NCBI GenBank assembly: GCA_023053545.1
Contig: JAKZAN010000002.1
Span: 7,746,790-7,810,789 of the forward strand
Length of the DNA: 64,000 nucleotides
Origin: Lepidurus packardi
Taxonomy: Eukaryota; Arthropoda; Branchiopoda; Notostraca; Triopsidae
Reading direction: 5' to 3'
Every line of letters starts with the position of its first letter. Position 1 is the stretch's first letter. The notes below the pieces were generated by a model that worked only from the letters and a program-made list of their open reading frames with translations, was not told the origin of the DNA and did not search any database. Position numbers and translations under genes: made by a program. This document shows, piece after piece, positions 47,701-60,100 of this stretch.

Positions 47701-50700
47701 TACTAAATATACCACGAAGAAGAACGCCATATGCTTCTGAGGAAATTTTCGCAATAAGGCTCCTTTCCCATTGAGTAACCATTGGCAGCTGAAATTTCTG
47801 AAGAAGCTATGAAGCTATATAGAAGAGATGTACGTACGTACCAACTTTGGCTATGGATCCGAAAACTTATATATGAGACGTGCCAAGAAAGGGAGTGTAA
47901 TTGATGGAAATTACGTCGACAAGTTGCGGGGTGAGGTTTTAACTTTCTTTTGATTCACTTAGTTTGGCTCGCCAGGAAACTAGTTATATTTCTGTCTTTC
48001 GTACTTGGGGAAAAAGAAATAACTTTGGGTCTTTCGCGGTGACATTTCTATATCTCAATTTCCTTTTCTTTTTCTCAAAGACTAGAAAGGGAAAATATAG
48101 TGGCTCTTTAAAAGGCGGAAACTTCTTGGCACGAGAGAGCTTCCTGAAATTTCTAAACGCTTTGACTGGTATACTTTTCTTATGTTCATGTTTATTCTTA
48201 TTTTTATAAAATAGAGGACGGTGATACGTATTAAGTTATGCTACGGAGAAAAACTTGTGAGCTCCTAAACGACTTAGCATTAAAGCAAGCCCGGTGCCAA
48301 GTCTATCCAACTTGAAAGAATTTTCCACCCAAGTTTAAATCAGGCAAACTATTCCTTACAAAATTGCAAAAAAAATCCGACGAATGGCTATTTCGAATAG
48401 CCACAAAAAAATGTCCTAAAAAAGTAGTGTAAAAGTTTGTTTCTTATTTATGTTTTCCCTTCATGTGCGAAATAGTAATTAAGATATTACCGAAGGAAAT
48501 TTCGAGAAATAAGATAACGGAGTTCTCTGACATCACACACATAACGTAATCTATGCAACCGAAAGCTTTGTTTACTGTTTTAAGTATGGAAGTAAACAGT
48601 AACCATGGTATCAAAAGCGCTATAAGCCACGCCATGATTTGTTAGTGACGTCATTGCTAAAAGTTTGAAATGCCAGAGGCTCGTGAATGGCGAATCGCGA
48701 AAATTAGTGAAGCAAAGTTCATTGTTAAATGAACGTAGGCTACACGCACACACAGGACTTATTTGATATAACAAGCAAAGGGATAAGGCACTCAAATTTA
48801 GTTTGCAAATTTTACTCGAGAAGTACTTCTCTAAATTCATACACGTAAAAGTTTTACCTGGCAAAGGCATGAGCTCAAATTGAGTAATACTAATAAATCT
48901 AAGTAATTTTTATTCCTAAACTTTCAAAGCCCGCACGTCGCAACATGTTTTCAGCTTCAAAACTATTCATTGAAGTGAAGTCAAGATTTCCGGAATCAAT
49001 TACACAATAGAATTGCCTCCCAAAATTGCTCTCGCACCCAATTTCTAATTGAATCGCTAATTAAAGTCGGAGAGAAGTAAAGCCCAAACCTTAGAGTCGT
49101 TCCCAAAGCCCCTTTTGCTAATTTCCCGCAAGATTTCCTATGTTAATACGGCTTGTGACTTGGAACATGGCACACAAGGCCCCCAAAGATCTAGTCTTTT
49201 TTTTCTCTTCCCCTGTCTCATTCTCTCTCTCTCTCTCTCTCTCTCACTCTCACATACTTGCGGAATAAGCTTAATCAAGCGAATTGGAACTTGGGAGGAG
49301 TAAGGTGACTCAAATTTAGGTCCAAAAGCCATTATGTAAATGAGTACGCGAAAAGCTCTTGTCTCCCTCCGAATTATAATACAAGTCTATAAAGCTTGGA
49401 GGAAGACTTTTGGATGCGTTAACAATTTTTTTTTAACGTAGCCTTGACATAGTGGCACACTCTCTTTCTCTCTCTATGGCCAGTCATTTTATCTTTCTGC
49501 CTAATATACACCTATACCTCCCTCTCCTATATGCCTTCTGCCTTTAAAAGGCAAGTTCACCAAATACGCTAGCCATGGAAATCGAAAGCTATTCTGATGT
49601 CAAAACCAACTTTGTAAAACAGGTTTGCCACGTTTTCCTACGCATTTTCCGAATTAGGTGAGATTAGTCAAAAAGCTCTTTCTCTCTCTCTCTCTAACGC
49701 GCTTTTTTCCTTTTTTATTCTTCTCTTTTTACTTTTCTGCTGTTGCAAGTTTATCTACTCCGGAAAGGAAATACGACCACACTGTCTATGCACACATACA
49801 TAACTGTGTCCTTTCATTTATTCCATTTCACAGAAAACTTTTGCTCTCTATTTAAAAAAAAAGTTCACCTTTAGGGGGTGGCTTTTCCTGTAGATAAAAC
49901 TCTTAAAGGACACAAAAACGCCCTACACTTTTTACCTTTTTTTTCTACAAAAAAATGTTCCACCTTAGACAACTCCAATTATATGGAGCTAGTTTCCGTC
50001 AATATACAAACAAAGTGAACCAGAAAGTTGAGTGCACCAGGACTAGTTATTCAATTTCTATTTTTTATTATTTAAAAAAGCAAGAACAAAAAAACAAGGC
50101 CGCACTCCCAGAGAGAGGGGATTAGGAAATTAGCATAGAAATCGATGTCTTTTTTTTACCGTATTCGCTCGAGTTCTTGGGCTCGGAGAAGGGCATCGCG
50201 ACGCAATACAGCTAAAATCGCCATTCGTTCAGGCTCATCGAAATGGGACCACGGCACTGTTATCTCCATTGTCTGCTCATCCTCCTTGCGACACACATGA
50301 AAAATAAAGAATGCTTATTAGAATTTATAGAGGAGACATTTTTTTAGGGTGCTGTCTTGTTCAAAAATCAGGAAATTAGAATCGTGGGACCAATTCACGC
50401 ATTCTTGACTTTGGAGTTCTCTATGAACAACTTTCCCATCAGTGCTTCCCCCAAATGGTGGACAGGGAAATAATACCATGTGAGGACATTGGACCCTAGC
50501 CTGATGGTCAGGGCCAACCATTTGCCTCTTTTTTTTTTTTAAATAGTATTATTTTTATATTTTTGGTGGGCTAGGGAAAAACGGAAATCTGTCCAGATTT
50601 GTCATACCAGACACTGACAGATGCTGGACACTGCACCTGACAACTCATTTTCCGTCATCTTCCCGTGTTCTATTATATTCATTTATATGAGGCTATCTAT

Positions 50701-51637
50701 TTCTTTGTCTTACACACTTTTTCTTGGTCTTTGGACTTAAGGCATCGCAAGGCAAATTTATATTTTCATTCTTAATTAAGATTTAACTGAATCTTAATAA
50801 AAAAAAGTCTTTGCCTTGATGATCTTCCGAATTTTGTCGTGCATGGCTCTCGTTTAGGTCTTGTATTCTTCTTTTCGGTCTGAGCTAGACTGTCTTGTCC
50901 ATGCATTGCGTTTTTTTATATCTGCCAGCCATAAACTTGGCCACTCAACGTTAGCAAAATGTAATCCATCCAATATTCAATTATTAATGACAATAACCTC
51001 AACTTTGGCCAATCTTAATTAGTCACCTCAAACCTTGGCTCGTAACAATATTGAGTGAAATTCTAAGGCTTTCGGAACTTTTAGATAGACTAGCATTTCA
51101 TATACTGTGGTAAGTATTCTACAAACATTGTATTAATTTTCTTAAAATTAATACTCTGCAAGAGTGTCCATAACGCAAAATACCGACGTTTTGTGGTACC
51201 ATCAGGCCGGACTTGTAGCGTTACTTGGGGCTGTTTGTCAATGGAATAAGAAAGGCTCGAAAATAAAAGTTCCCCACGTTCCCTATCAAGTTCAGACGGG
51301 ACTCGTCGCATTCGTTCGGCCTACCTCGCCCGTAACAGAAGGACCCAGCAATGAATTATGAAATGGTAACCGAGCGAACGTTGCTCCTCGCTGGAACTCG
51401 TTCGTTGACTTCGGCGTCATGTTACTAGGCACGGTAACCTCCTTTATTGGATGGAGTTCTACAATATTGTACCACGTTGCAATTGTAGTTGAATTATAAA
51501 AACCAATCTCTACCAATTTATGATAATAACAATAAAAAACTACTTACTGCTGCCCAGTCGTCCAGTTCTAGAGCCGATCCATTGTTGCCTGGGGACTGCA
51601 TTGCAATTCTGTTTTTGTTGCGAACGTCAACCAGCAT
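27065..51637 (-). CDS. btsz: Bitesize (synaptotagmin-like protein): Rab-binding FYVE-type finger, giant disordered middle, two C2 domains; about 3,794 aa
   Basis: Slp proteins link Rab GTPases to membranes; fly Bitesize also binds Moesin/actin at apical junctions. Exons: 51637/51601-51548, 50284-50160, 41977-41732, 41068-40980, 40658-39201, 38250-30544, 29751-29218, 29082-28910, 28570-28386, 28216-28114, 27994-27833, 27748-27552, 27487-27279, 27207-27065. Every phase agrees (11,385 nt from 51601). The Slp homology domain (about 24-140) has a helix (ERMAILAVLRRDALLRAQEL) joined to RIRRLKAELQQLKRKG. An eight-Cys finger follows (CGRC, CRTC, CKNC, CTLC). C2A is at about 3472-3600 and C2B at about 3630-3780 (WDHDRLGSKD). 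The middle is Ser/acidic-rich. There are two in-frame ATGs (51637, 51601). The 29751 acceptor is the weakest boundary. Confidence 0.93.
29752..30543. other. Bitesize intron, possible internal promoter
   Basis: 792 bases without coding exons on the minus strand. The three plus-strand frames here have no domain or splice support. Confidence 0.5.
30544..38250 (-). CDS. btsz: Giant 7.7-kb internal exon of bitesize, 2,569 codons
   Basis: A single uninterrupted frame spliced in phase 1 at both ends (acceptor ctcaag, donor ACGG|gtaagt). It encodes a disordered Ser/Glu/Asp/Pro-rich scaffold, the region corresponding to the Moesin/actin-binding middle of fly Bitesize. Visible landmarks: Tyr-Phe motifs at about residues 1695, 1909, 2039 and 2118; a Pro run PPPPPLPPAM near 32710; a predicted helical block with VPGINDEQVKEIVEYLSSED near 32540-32600, followed by TWSDSYDSSDYTSSDLE; and an Arg-rich RERERERER stretch near 31110. 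Many plus-strand frames opposite it are shadows. The frame remains open upstream of the acceptor to an ATG at 38413. Confidence 0.92.
38251..39200. other. Bitesize intron upstream of the giant exon
   Basis: It includes a T-run at 38422-38440 and AT-rich DNA. Its last 163 bases (38251-38413) are open in the giant exon's frame from an ATG, with a hydrophobic start MDLLLSASLSLALPQL, so they may act as an alternative first exon. Confidence 0.55.
40659..40979. other. Bitesize intron, nothing else seen
   Basis: GT-AG, phase 1, AT-rich, 321 bases. Confidence 0.75.
41069..41731. other. Bitesize intron, nothing else seen
   Basis: GT-AG, phase 2. It lies just 3' of the zinc-finger exon. No exon on either strand is recognised. 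Confidence 0.75.
42215..42345. repeat. Degenerate ~92-base tandem repeat, two motif copies
   Basis: The motif CCGGGAACTCGTCGCGTTAC at about 42225 recurs as CCGGACTCGTAGCGTTACTC at about 42318, 93 bases later. Between them AATGAATAATAAACAG and CCGAACGTTGCTCC match the intervening DNA of the related array at 51205-51430. Confidence 0.55.
45574..45593. repeat. AC microsatellite
   Basis: Ten AC dinucleotides in a row. Confidence 0.9.
48520..48755 (+). repeat. Dispersed repeat family, copy 3
   Basis: Same order of blocks as copy 2: CTGACATCAC, GTTTACTG ... AGTAAACAGTAACCATG, CCACGCCATG, GTGACGTCATT, then GCAAAGTTCATT and GTAGGCTAC. It is non-coding and lies in a bitesize intron. Confidence 0.65.
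49222..49245. repeat. CT microsatellite
   Basis: About 12 CT dinucleotides in a row. Confidence 0.9.
50285..51547. other. First coding intron of bitesize
   Basis: Intron between the 18-codon first exon and the helix exon, phase 0. It contains the second array of the ~92-base repeat. Confidence 0.65.
51205..51430. repeat. Degenerate ~92-base tandem repeat, three motif copies
   Basis: The motif appears at about 51208 (CCGGACTTGTAGCGTTACTT), 51297 (CGGGACTCGTCGCATTCGTT) and 51391 (CTGGAACTCGTTCGTTGACT), spaced 89 and 94 bases. The DNA between copies 2 and 3 shares AATGAATTATGAAATG and CGAACGTTGCTCCT with the array at 42215-42345. Confidence 0.55.
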
Positions 51638-54600
51638 GAAAAAAAGTCCCGAAATAAAAGAAATAGCCAACTTTTTCTGTTCAGCTTAATTTACAAATCC
51701 CGAAATGTTAGTCTTTCACACTTGGTTAGGCGGAACTGGTGAGTGGAAGCCCCTCCAATGCAGCAAAACTCCATACACTTAAGAGAACGAGATTTGAGGG
51801 AGAGGAAAGTCAATGGGCAGAAAAGGCACATGAATTGTCATCCGAGCGTGAGCAAAATTTCTTCATTAACTTTTTCCTGGGCCAAGAAAGCTCGTAGCCA
51901 AGGCGTTGCCAAATCATAAGAAAGACCCAAACTTTTTTCCCGAAAACGAAAGCAAATAAACAACGAAAGTCACGTATAGTCTGAAGCTTTAATTATGCCT
52001 GCCGTTTCGTGTCACTGACAGCATGTCTGGTTTATTGTACCAGCATTTTCTGGTGGGACCAGAGGGAACAATTGTCCAGTTGAACGATGTCCACTGTTTC
52101 GTGCCGTCCGCATCAGCCTCTCTCTTAAACACTGGCATGTAAACTCCTCAAATACACGCACGCCAAAGTCGTATTTTTTTTTAAGAAGAGCAAAATTTTT
52201 ATGTATGCGGAGGTATTTCCTTGGCAAGTATTTTCCTGTTGTGTGACAAGTTTTCCATCTTTTTTTTCCGAGGAGAACCTGTGCAATGGCCTTCCGTGCT
52301 ATTGTTACGGCATATAAAACAGGCTCCCTTGAATTGCAACGTTTACAACTCCCTAGCCTCACACCTAAAACTTTCTTGGGGTGGAATCACGCACAAATGC
52401 TAAAAAAGCGAACGAAGAGGTACATTTCACGAGGTCCAATTTGTCACCTGGCACTTTACAAAGAATTCATAGTGCTAACTGGAGTTCACACTATCAAAGG
52501 GAGGACTAACACTTGTACACCGACACACGCATACACAGACGAGTTGATGATCCAGATGGTTCTTTTTTATATTAGTGACGTAGCGTGGGGGCTGGTGTGT
52601 ATGGTCGGTCCGTTTCAGATATTATTCGCTTGCATGTGTGCGTGATACGTTCGAGTCCTCTTCATGGAACTATTTGTATGTAAAAGAGACGAGGGAGAAA
52701 ACTACATAGAGCGAGGCAGACAGAGAGAAAGACTAGGGGATACATAAACTGAACGAGGGATGAGCAAATAGAGGAGTATTTATTAGAAGTGATAAGGACT
52801 GAAGGGTACAAACTAGTGATATGTTTATTTCTTTTTCCTTACTTGACAAGCTCCGACGCGTTTAGGTGAGTATCTGAATGCGATTCCAGGCACGTGACGA
52901 ATTTAACAGATTATGTGACAAGTTTGGAGGAAATTAAGGGAATAAGAGGAATATAAGAAGTTGACTGGATGGGAGACGGGTGACTTGTGATCCAAATGAC
53001 TGATTCGGGTATGCTTTTTCATAAACGAAAAAGTCCGTGCATAAAAGCCAGCGAGGCGAGTACCGATTCGAATGAAGTGTTGTAGCGTAGATAAGTCATA
53101 AAAGGTCGTTTGCCTCTGCATGAAAATATTAACTTTTTATTTTCTTTTACTTTAGTCTCCACTTTGGGAAAAATAAGGTTTCGAGGAAAAAATCACTTGG
53201 CGCGTTACCGTGTTTGTTCATTTCCCATTTCGCTAATTCGATAAAATTGCAATAATTTTTTAGTATAAACATAAATATTACGCAAATTCGATCTTTTCAT
53301 TGTGTATGTAATTCATTACATCTGGAACAAGATTAATTTTAAGCCCTAAGGCTTCCGTATCGCTCGGTATGAGATTTAACATGCCAAGTCAACCGTATTC
53401 GGAACAAGATTTCTTGAGATCCGAACTCTTGTAAATCAATTTCCATTTATTTTTACCTTAATCTGCATATTGCCATTTTCATGAGTAGAGAAGGACAATT
53501 ACAATCTTACCCACTAGCGATCAGTTTGCCTAACTTTACTGTTAAAATTTGTCTTATAATAATTAACGGATTTAGCGACAAAATTCCGAATTTCCCGACG
53601 CTAAACGCCTCCGCCCAAACTACCTTTCCTTGCAAAATGTCAACGCATTAAGGTATAGGGAAGTCTTTCAACTTCCGGATATACACTAAGCAAGGTTTAA
53701 AATAAATTGACAAATCTTGCTAAAAGTGTAAAAATTAGGATAAAAAGCAAAACCACAATACCTGTAAATGCGCGACAATGTTTGACTAAGCCTTGGCAAT
53801 ATTGAAATAAATGATAAAAAATATCTCGTGTAACTGAAATTGGAACACAAATGATTTGCACGCTATTTTAGTCTCTCAAAATTATTTTCTGTCTCAAAGC
53901 GCGGAAATGTGATTCGTTTCACGTTTATAAATGAATCAAACTCAATTTGAACCAAATGAATAAAAAATCAAATCAAAATCTATTAAATCAAAATTTGTTA
54001 AATGTAGGTAATTTTATTACTCTTGTAACTTTTCAACAATTTCCCAGAGGACTAGCCACTAACCAGTTGAGTTCACGGAACAAATAGATGAAAAGTTACC
54101 TTTTTTTTCCAAAGAAAGGAATCCAGCTAACGAATGTTTTGTCGGTAATAAGTTACAAAATATGCCGACCCGGACAGGATACCGCTTGCGGTGTGCTTCC
54201 GTTTTCACTTTTTGCTTCTTGTTTTGAGGGAAACCAGAGTATTTTTCCGCTGTTTCTTTTATTATTAATACTATTTTTCTATTTTTTTGTTTACCCATAT
54301 CTATGTTTCATCTCACGTCTGCGGATCAAAATCATTACATCTTGGCAACTGCTTCGGGGGACTCGCTCTCTCTTCCTCTTTCACTTCCCTTATTGTTTTT
54401 ACTTTATATTTCCGCCGTGTCGTCCGTTTTTATATGTGACATTACACTACATTGCCAATACTTCTGCCGCTGCAAAAAAAAAATCGACTGTAATATAGAT
54501 TTGGATAGAAGTGTACAGTTCCCTGTCTTTCACTCTAGTGACAGGGCTGTCCCAGAATAAGTTCCCGTGACATCCATGACGAAACATCCCAAACGAGAGT

Positions 54601-57140
54601 CGAGGGATTCTCTTCGGCTTCATGGCTTGTAAATGGGGTTATCTGTTGTCTCCTTTGGACAATCATAAAATTGCAAATGCCCTCTTCAGTGTTTTTCGAG
54701 AATCATAGGCTCGTAAAAAGAACAAAATATTCCTGTTGTTTATTCAGAACTAGCCAAGGAAAGGGGGGAGGAGATGAAAAAAGGGATGCCGACCGAATCT
54801 TTTATTCGAATGTTCAAACTTTTTATTATAAACGCTGAGGGTCCCAACTGTGCCTGCTTTTTTGCTTCTTCCTTTTTTAAGGACTGATTTTTGTACAATA
54901 AAACCAGCTCTATCAACCATTTTTTTTCTCGTTTGCCTTTCAAAAAGGGGGGGAAAGGAAGGGGTATTATATATAATGGGGCCAAATCCCACCATGTTAA
55001 TCCACTTATGGGCAACACCGTTTCAAATGCGGATTAACCTAAAAAGACGGAAAGGGAAGACAAAAAAGCAAAAAAAATAGGTAATTACAAAGTTGTAAAT
55101 TTTGTGTTAAAAAAAAAATCGAGACTTGGTGGGTTTATTCCGAGGATTCCCTTTCTTAGATTATAGCCAGGAATAATAAAGATGTCGAGCTGAGGCTCTA
55201 GCGAGAGTCAACTTGATTGCGAAACGTAATTTGGGGGAAGGGGGTGGGTACAATGAGGTAAGGAAAATACGAGCTCGCGAAGTAAAAAGGAAGCAAGTTT
55301 GACCAAAAAAATGCACACTTTGCTCCAAGAAGCTGGACTATTGATTAGAGTTCCATAGTTTTGCATACTTCGGTAGAATGCTTACGAATTGCTGTACAGT
55401 TGTGAATAGTAACTACGAGTCTAACGTGTTTCAAAACATATAACAGATTTACCATGTGTTACAATTCTCTAGTTTCAACGCCATTTACCATATTGTATGC
55501 TAATAGTACGAATTTCAACTGTAACTTAACCTACAAATACTGCTTTAGAAACAATACTTAATAATGTTATGATCAAAGTATTATCATGATTATGTACCAG
55601 GTATAACAGAATATAACGTTTACATTTTGCAGTGAAGGTTCTTCATCTCCTAATGATCTGTTAAATAGCTCTTTGGCTATTAAAGTTACCATTTTGTGCA
55701 GTCTCCTTTTAAGCGGAATTGAATTGAGTTACGCTAATTGGAGCCGTTGAGCTGCTTTCACATTTTGTTTTCTCTTGAAGAATGAGACTGGAAAGATGCA
55801 AAGGATTCTTACAAAGGTTCCGAAATATGGAACTGAGTTGATTTCGAGCGTATCGAGCCTTTAGAACTTCCAGACTGAGCCCTGTTTAGTCTATCAAATG
55901 AACCGCTCATCTTGTTTGTCAAGTAAATTCTGAAATTCTTTGGGGGGGGGGCTTTAAAATAACAAGTAGCTCTAATTGGGTAGCATGGTAAAGCTGTGAA
56001 CTTTGAGTGACAAGTTTGTTCTATAGATTATACTGCTACAGTGAGTTTTCCGTTTTCCCCTTGAATACTTGAAGGACTTGTGCAGTCCCCTAGGATTCCA
56101 TGATGAAGAGTCAGTAAGGGACAAACCTCTTGGGTTTCTGACGCGAGTCAATACTTCAGGTCCAATGTGTTATTGCGTAAATAGAATCTGTGTCACGGGA
56201 GAGATTGGGCTTATAGTATTGTTGCGCTCTAATATTAGGAGTGGGGTGGTGATGGGGCAGCGTTCTCTTTTCTGCCCATAGATATAGTTTCCCTTAATAG
56301 GGAAGTACCAGCTCTGAGAGCCAAAAAGCATTTTGAAAAGGACTGTCTTCCCTCAATACATGGAACATGGTTATAACTGGTCAAAGTGCTCTCCGGGTGA
56401 AAGTACCCAAAGATAGTGCCTATAAAGACAACGTTAACAAAACTGGGTCCCTCGACAGATTCAAAACTACTCGAAAAGTCAGAAAGGCAGATAGACAAAC
56501 AAATAAATAGAAACTTGTCGCCTTTGTGCAAGAAGGAAAAAGACCGCGAGATGTAATAATTTGCTTTCAAAATATATGTTTAGAAATAAAAACAAAACTG
56601 GCTTCAGACAACGAGGGAGTCATTTGGTATACAAATGTTGGGCGTGACTGGGTAACATACGCCTTTTTCTTTCAGCCTCACTGATCTTCATGTTTTTTTT
56701 CTGTTTGATCCTCTTTCAAATGTAAAAATAAACAGTGAGGGATGCACGCGACGTAATAAGTTTAAAACAAAGGTATCAGTAAGTTATGTTACGTTAAATG
56801 ACAAGTCATTACAGACGATGGCAGCTAAAGGTAGAAATTTGCGTATAGAGCACTCGCTGAAAGCTTGTTAGGCATGAATGCGCTCTCTTATGTGTAAATG
56901 TAATATTAATGACTGCACACAGACATATACAAAGCATTTGCTCGGTAGTTTTGACCCCCGTGCGTGGTGCTTTTCACGAACGTTGAAAGCAGTTTTTTTT
57001 CTTCTATATAGTACTACAATATAGTATTATGTATACAGTACTTCAAACGATGAAGGTTTGCGCTTACCTTCTTTTAGCTGTACACATTCCGGAATCACTT
57101 TTAGGGGAATAGGCTTATGGTTTTCGGGGCTTTTCTGCCG
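51638..57140. other. Gene-free region between bitesize and the Dpr gene
   Basis: No frame with a domain or consistent splicing is found. The part next to 51638 should hold the bitesize 5' leader and promoter. The part before 57140 holds the Dpr 3' UTR. Frames of 116 and 119 codons around 52012-52645 overlap on opposite strands and have no other support. Confidence 0.55.
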
Positions 57141-60100
57141 CTAAATATGGGCGTGTCTGGCCCGGACGAGGAGCATCGAACTGCAGGCTAAGGTGAAAAG
57201 GTCCAAACGGTACTGGCCGAGCTGGGTACTGGCCGAGTTGTGGCGTTGTACAGCAGCAGGTTCGTGTCCTTTTTCATGTTTCATTGGGGAATAACATATG
57301 ATGGAGAGATAAATCAGTTAACAAACGAGGTTAAGAAAAAAACGAAGTATAGAGTAGTCCGTGGACAGATAGATAAATTTTCCCCAAAACGGAATTCCCC
57401 CACAAATGTGTGATTAACTTACGTCGCATGACAAAGAGCTGGGTGGTATCAGGCTCGGCGTTGGGCGAGGTACAAGTGTAATTTCCCGTGTGGCTATCTT
57501 GAGCATCGAGGATCGTCAGTAAGGACATCGTGCGTGAGGCGGTAGTCGTGGTTTGCGTGGTAATGGAACCGCGACCGTTGCTGTTGCTGCCCAACGCCGG
57601 GTAACGACCGTCGACTAACAATGTCCCATTGTGGTACCAGAATACCACCTGAGGTGGGGTAGGTGCCTTTATTAACAGAACAAAAAAGCGGTGAATTATA
57701 CATTAGGGCCTTTTGGGGGTTTGGTTTGGTCTTTTCCCTTCCGGCCCCGGTTCGTAAGCTCTTTCTATATACTCCCCTTGAAAACGAAATCCTCTTTTTC
57801 ACTTACGATTGGAAATCCAATTCAGAAATTTTGTTTTTTCTCCTTCGTAACTGAATTAAAATTAGGTTCAGACTCCCAGTGGGAGCAACCCAGCTTTGTT
57901 AATATGAAAGCTTATAACTCAAGTACAAAAGTACAAAAATACAGTACAAAAGTACTTGAGTTCTCGCAGACTTTATCAGTAAATACCTAAATTTCCTACC
58001 TTTCTTCTCTTATAAATAGGTTTTTCTTTAAATAATTAAAATTTGGAAGTCTTTGTGATACGAATAACCAAATACATAATATAATTTCCCGTGTTGGAAC
58101 ACGTCGCTAAAAGAGGCTTTAGCTCTTCTAGCGAGTTTTAGCGAATGGGTTACGTTGCCTGCCGGTATATCTGTCTCCTCAGCTGGGTCTTTTTAGTATG
58201 TGGGTGTCGGTTTCTTGGAACCACGTCTGGTAAAAAGCTTTTCTCCCTCCTTTCCCCTCCTTTTCAGCTTTTCCTTCATACTTAATAGAACAGGTGGCCA
58301 TTAAGGTATTGATCATACACAATGCTGTGCTGTGGTCTGTTTCCTGGCTTCCCCAAAAGAGAAAGAAAAAGGGAAGAAGAAGAAGAAAAAAAAGGTGAAT
58401 CTGTTTAGGTGTACCTTCTGTGTTAAGCTGTTTTAAGATACATATTTCCAAAAAACAGCCACATACATCAGTTATTCGCGCTGTTGGCGCAGGGATTTCG
58501 CTTTTGTGTAAATGTGTGTGTGTGGATGTGTGATACCTTTTGATGAAGAAGCATGAGCACTCTCGCCTTATGTTACTTTGAGCAAATGAGGGATGCCCCA
58601 AAAGAGATGAATAGCCTAGAGGATACTAACTAACGTTTAGAAAAGGTGTATCTGTTTGCATCTTGTGTGCTTGTTGAGCCATCATCCATTATTATCCTCT
58701 GTGTATACCTTCCATTTCTTAGCTTTTTTTCATTAATTTATTCCTCTATTCTAGTGGATGATGCATCGCTTGATGGCGGGAAATCTTTTCGGATATAAGA
58801 AATGTAAGATTTTCCCAGTTCTTTTCGATACTTATTTCTTGGTCGGTTGGAAAAGTTGTTAGGAAAGAAAAAAAACGGTCTGGGAACTTTTGATTGTCTG
58901 CGATGTACTTCTTAATCCGCAATCTGCTAGCTTCTGTCGTTCCCTTATTTCTTTCTCGAGTATTCTTTTTTCCAAAAAGTAACAGCTCTTGAGAGTTATC
59001 AGTGTAAAAGACGGGTTGGGCCATTATGTTTGCAATCAATGGGAATTTGCTCTGGGAATTCGCAAATCTGGATTTGGACTCAAACGTGCCAAACGAAAAC
59101 GTAAAAACTCCAGCAGAAATACAAAATACAATACTGTATTGTGAGCTTACGTTATCGACAACGCAGACTAAAGTCACGGAAGAAGTGACATCGACGTGGT
59201 ATACCCCGCCTCCAAGAATAACAGCTTGGGGAGCTGCCACGAACAAATGAAAGACGTGTACCAAAGCTCCAGTTTTTGTGGGTACCTGTAACGAAAAGAA
59301 AAAGTAAGTTGGCAAATTTTTTTCTTTTAGCATTTTTTCAATTCTGTGTTGGCGATAAAACATGCAATACCCCACGAAACTCTTTTGAAAGATGGAAAAT
59401 GTAAATACATTTCCTATGGCGTTTGGTACTGAGCTCTCCCTTGCTAGACCATAAAAAGGTTTCTGCGACGACAATAATGGACTTGTTAAATAAAAAAAAA
59501 TGCATTGTTGTAGCCCCTGGACTGCCAACATACTTAATCTCCTCCCCCAACCCCCCAGACCCTAACCCCGTGGCTTGGGCAACAGTCATCAATTGCAGCA
59601 GTTTTGTTTGTTTTATCCTTTTTTTCAACTTCATTTTCGTTTTCAGCTAAATAAGGCTGAAATTTTCTGGGGTAACCAAGCTTTTGGCTTGCGGGATGTT
59701 AGCGTTACGTGTTTTAGTTATTTATAGATAATAAGTGAGTTTTTACCAAGTCGAACTTTAATTGCTGTGGGTTGAAACTTCGTAGTTTTCACGAAAAGGA
59801 ACACAAAGTAAACTTATCTTGTTTCAATACTTGTTTATTTAGTAAAGTATCCTGGATGGATATTCAGTGTCACCGAGTACATAAAAGGTGCAAAAAAAAA
59901 ATGTGATGCTAAAAGTTACTAGAAATATCCAAGAAACAAAAGTTGCTAGAAATATCCAAAATATTATAAAAGTGAAAGACTTGTGTTCTATTCAAAGAAG
60001 TGGAATATGAATAAGAGTAAATTGCTAGTGAACCCCGCTTTTCCCCCATCTTTCCATATGTGCATATTTCCCTATAGGCAATCACTCTCCTTTATTTATT

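Larger units (their letters stand above)
41978..50159. other. Large 8.2-kb bitesize intron splitting the Rab-binding helix from its zinc finger
   Basis: Non-coding, AT-rich DNA with no recognisable exon of another gene. It contains a copy of the ~92-base degenerate repeat (42215-42345), an AC microsatellite (45574-45593), a copy of the dispersed repeat family (48520-48755) and CT microsatellites near 49222 and 49677. Enhancers may lie here but none can be identified. Confidence 0.7.

Noticed and set aside
52012-52645. Opposing frames of 116 and 119 codons
   Set aside because: They overlap on opposite strands and have no domain, splice sites or coding bias that would favour either.
58746-59531. 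261-codon minus-strand frame overlapping the Dpr linker exon
   Set aside because: Only 59151-59285 has Dpr sequence; the remainder is intron read-through, with T-rich-derived Phe/Leu composition and splice sites at both exon edges.
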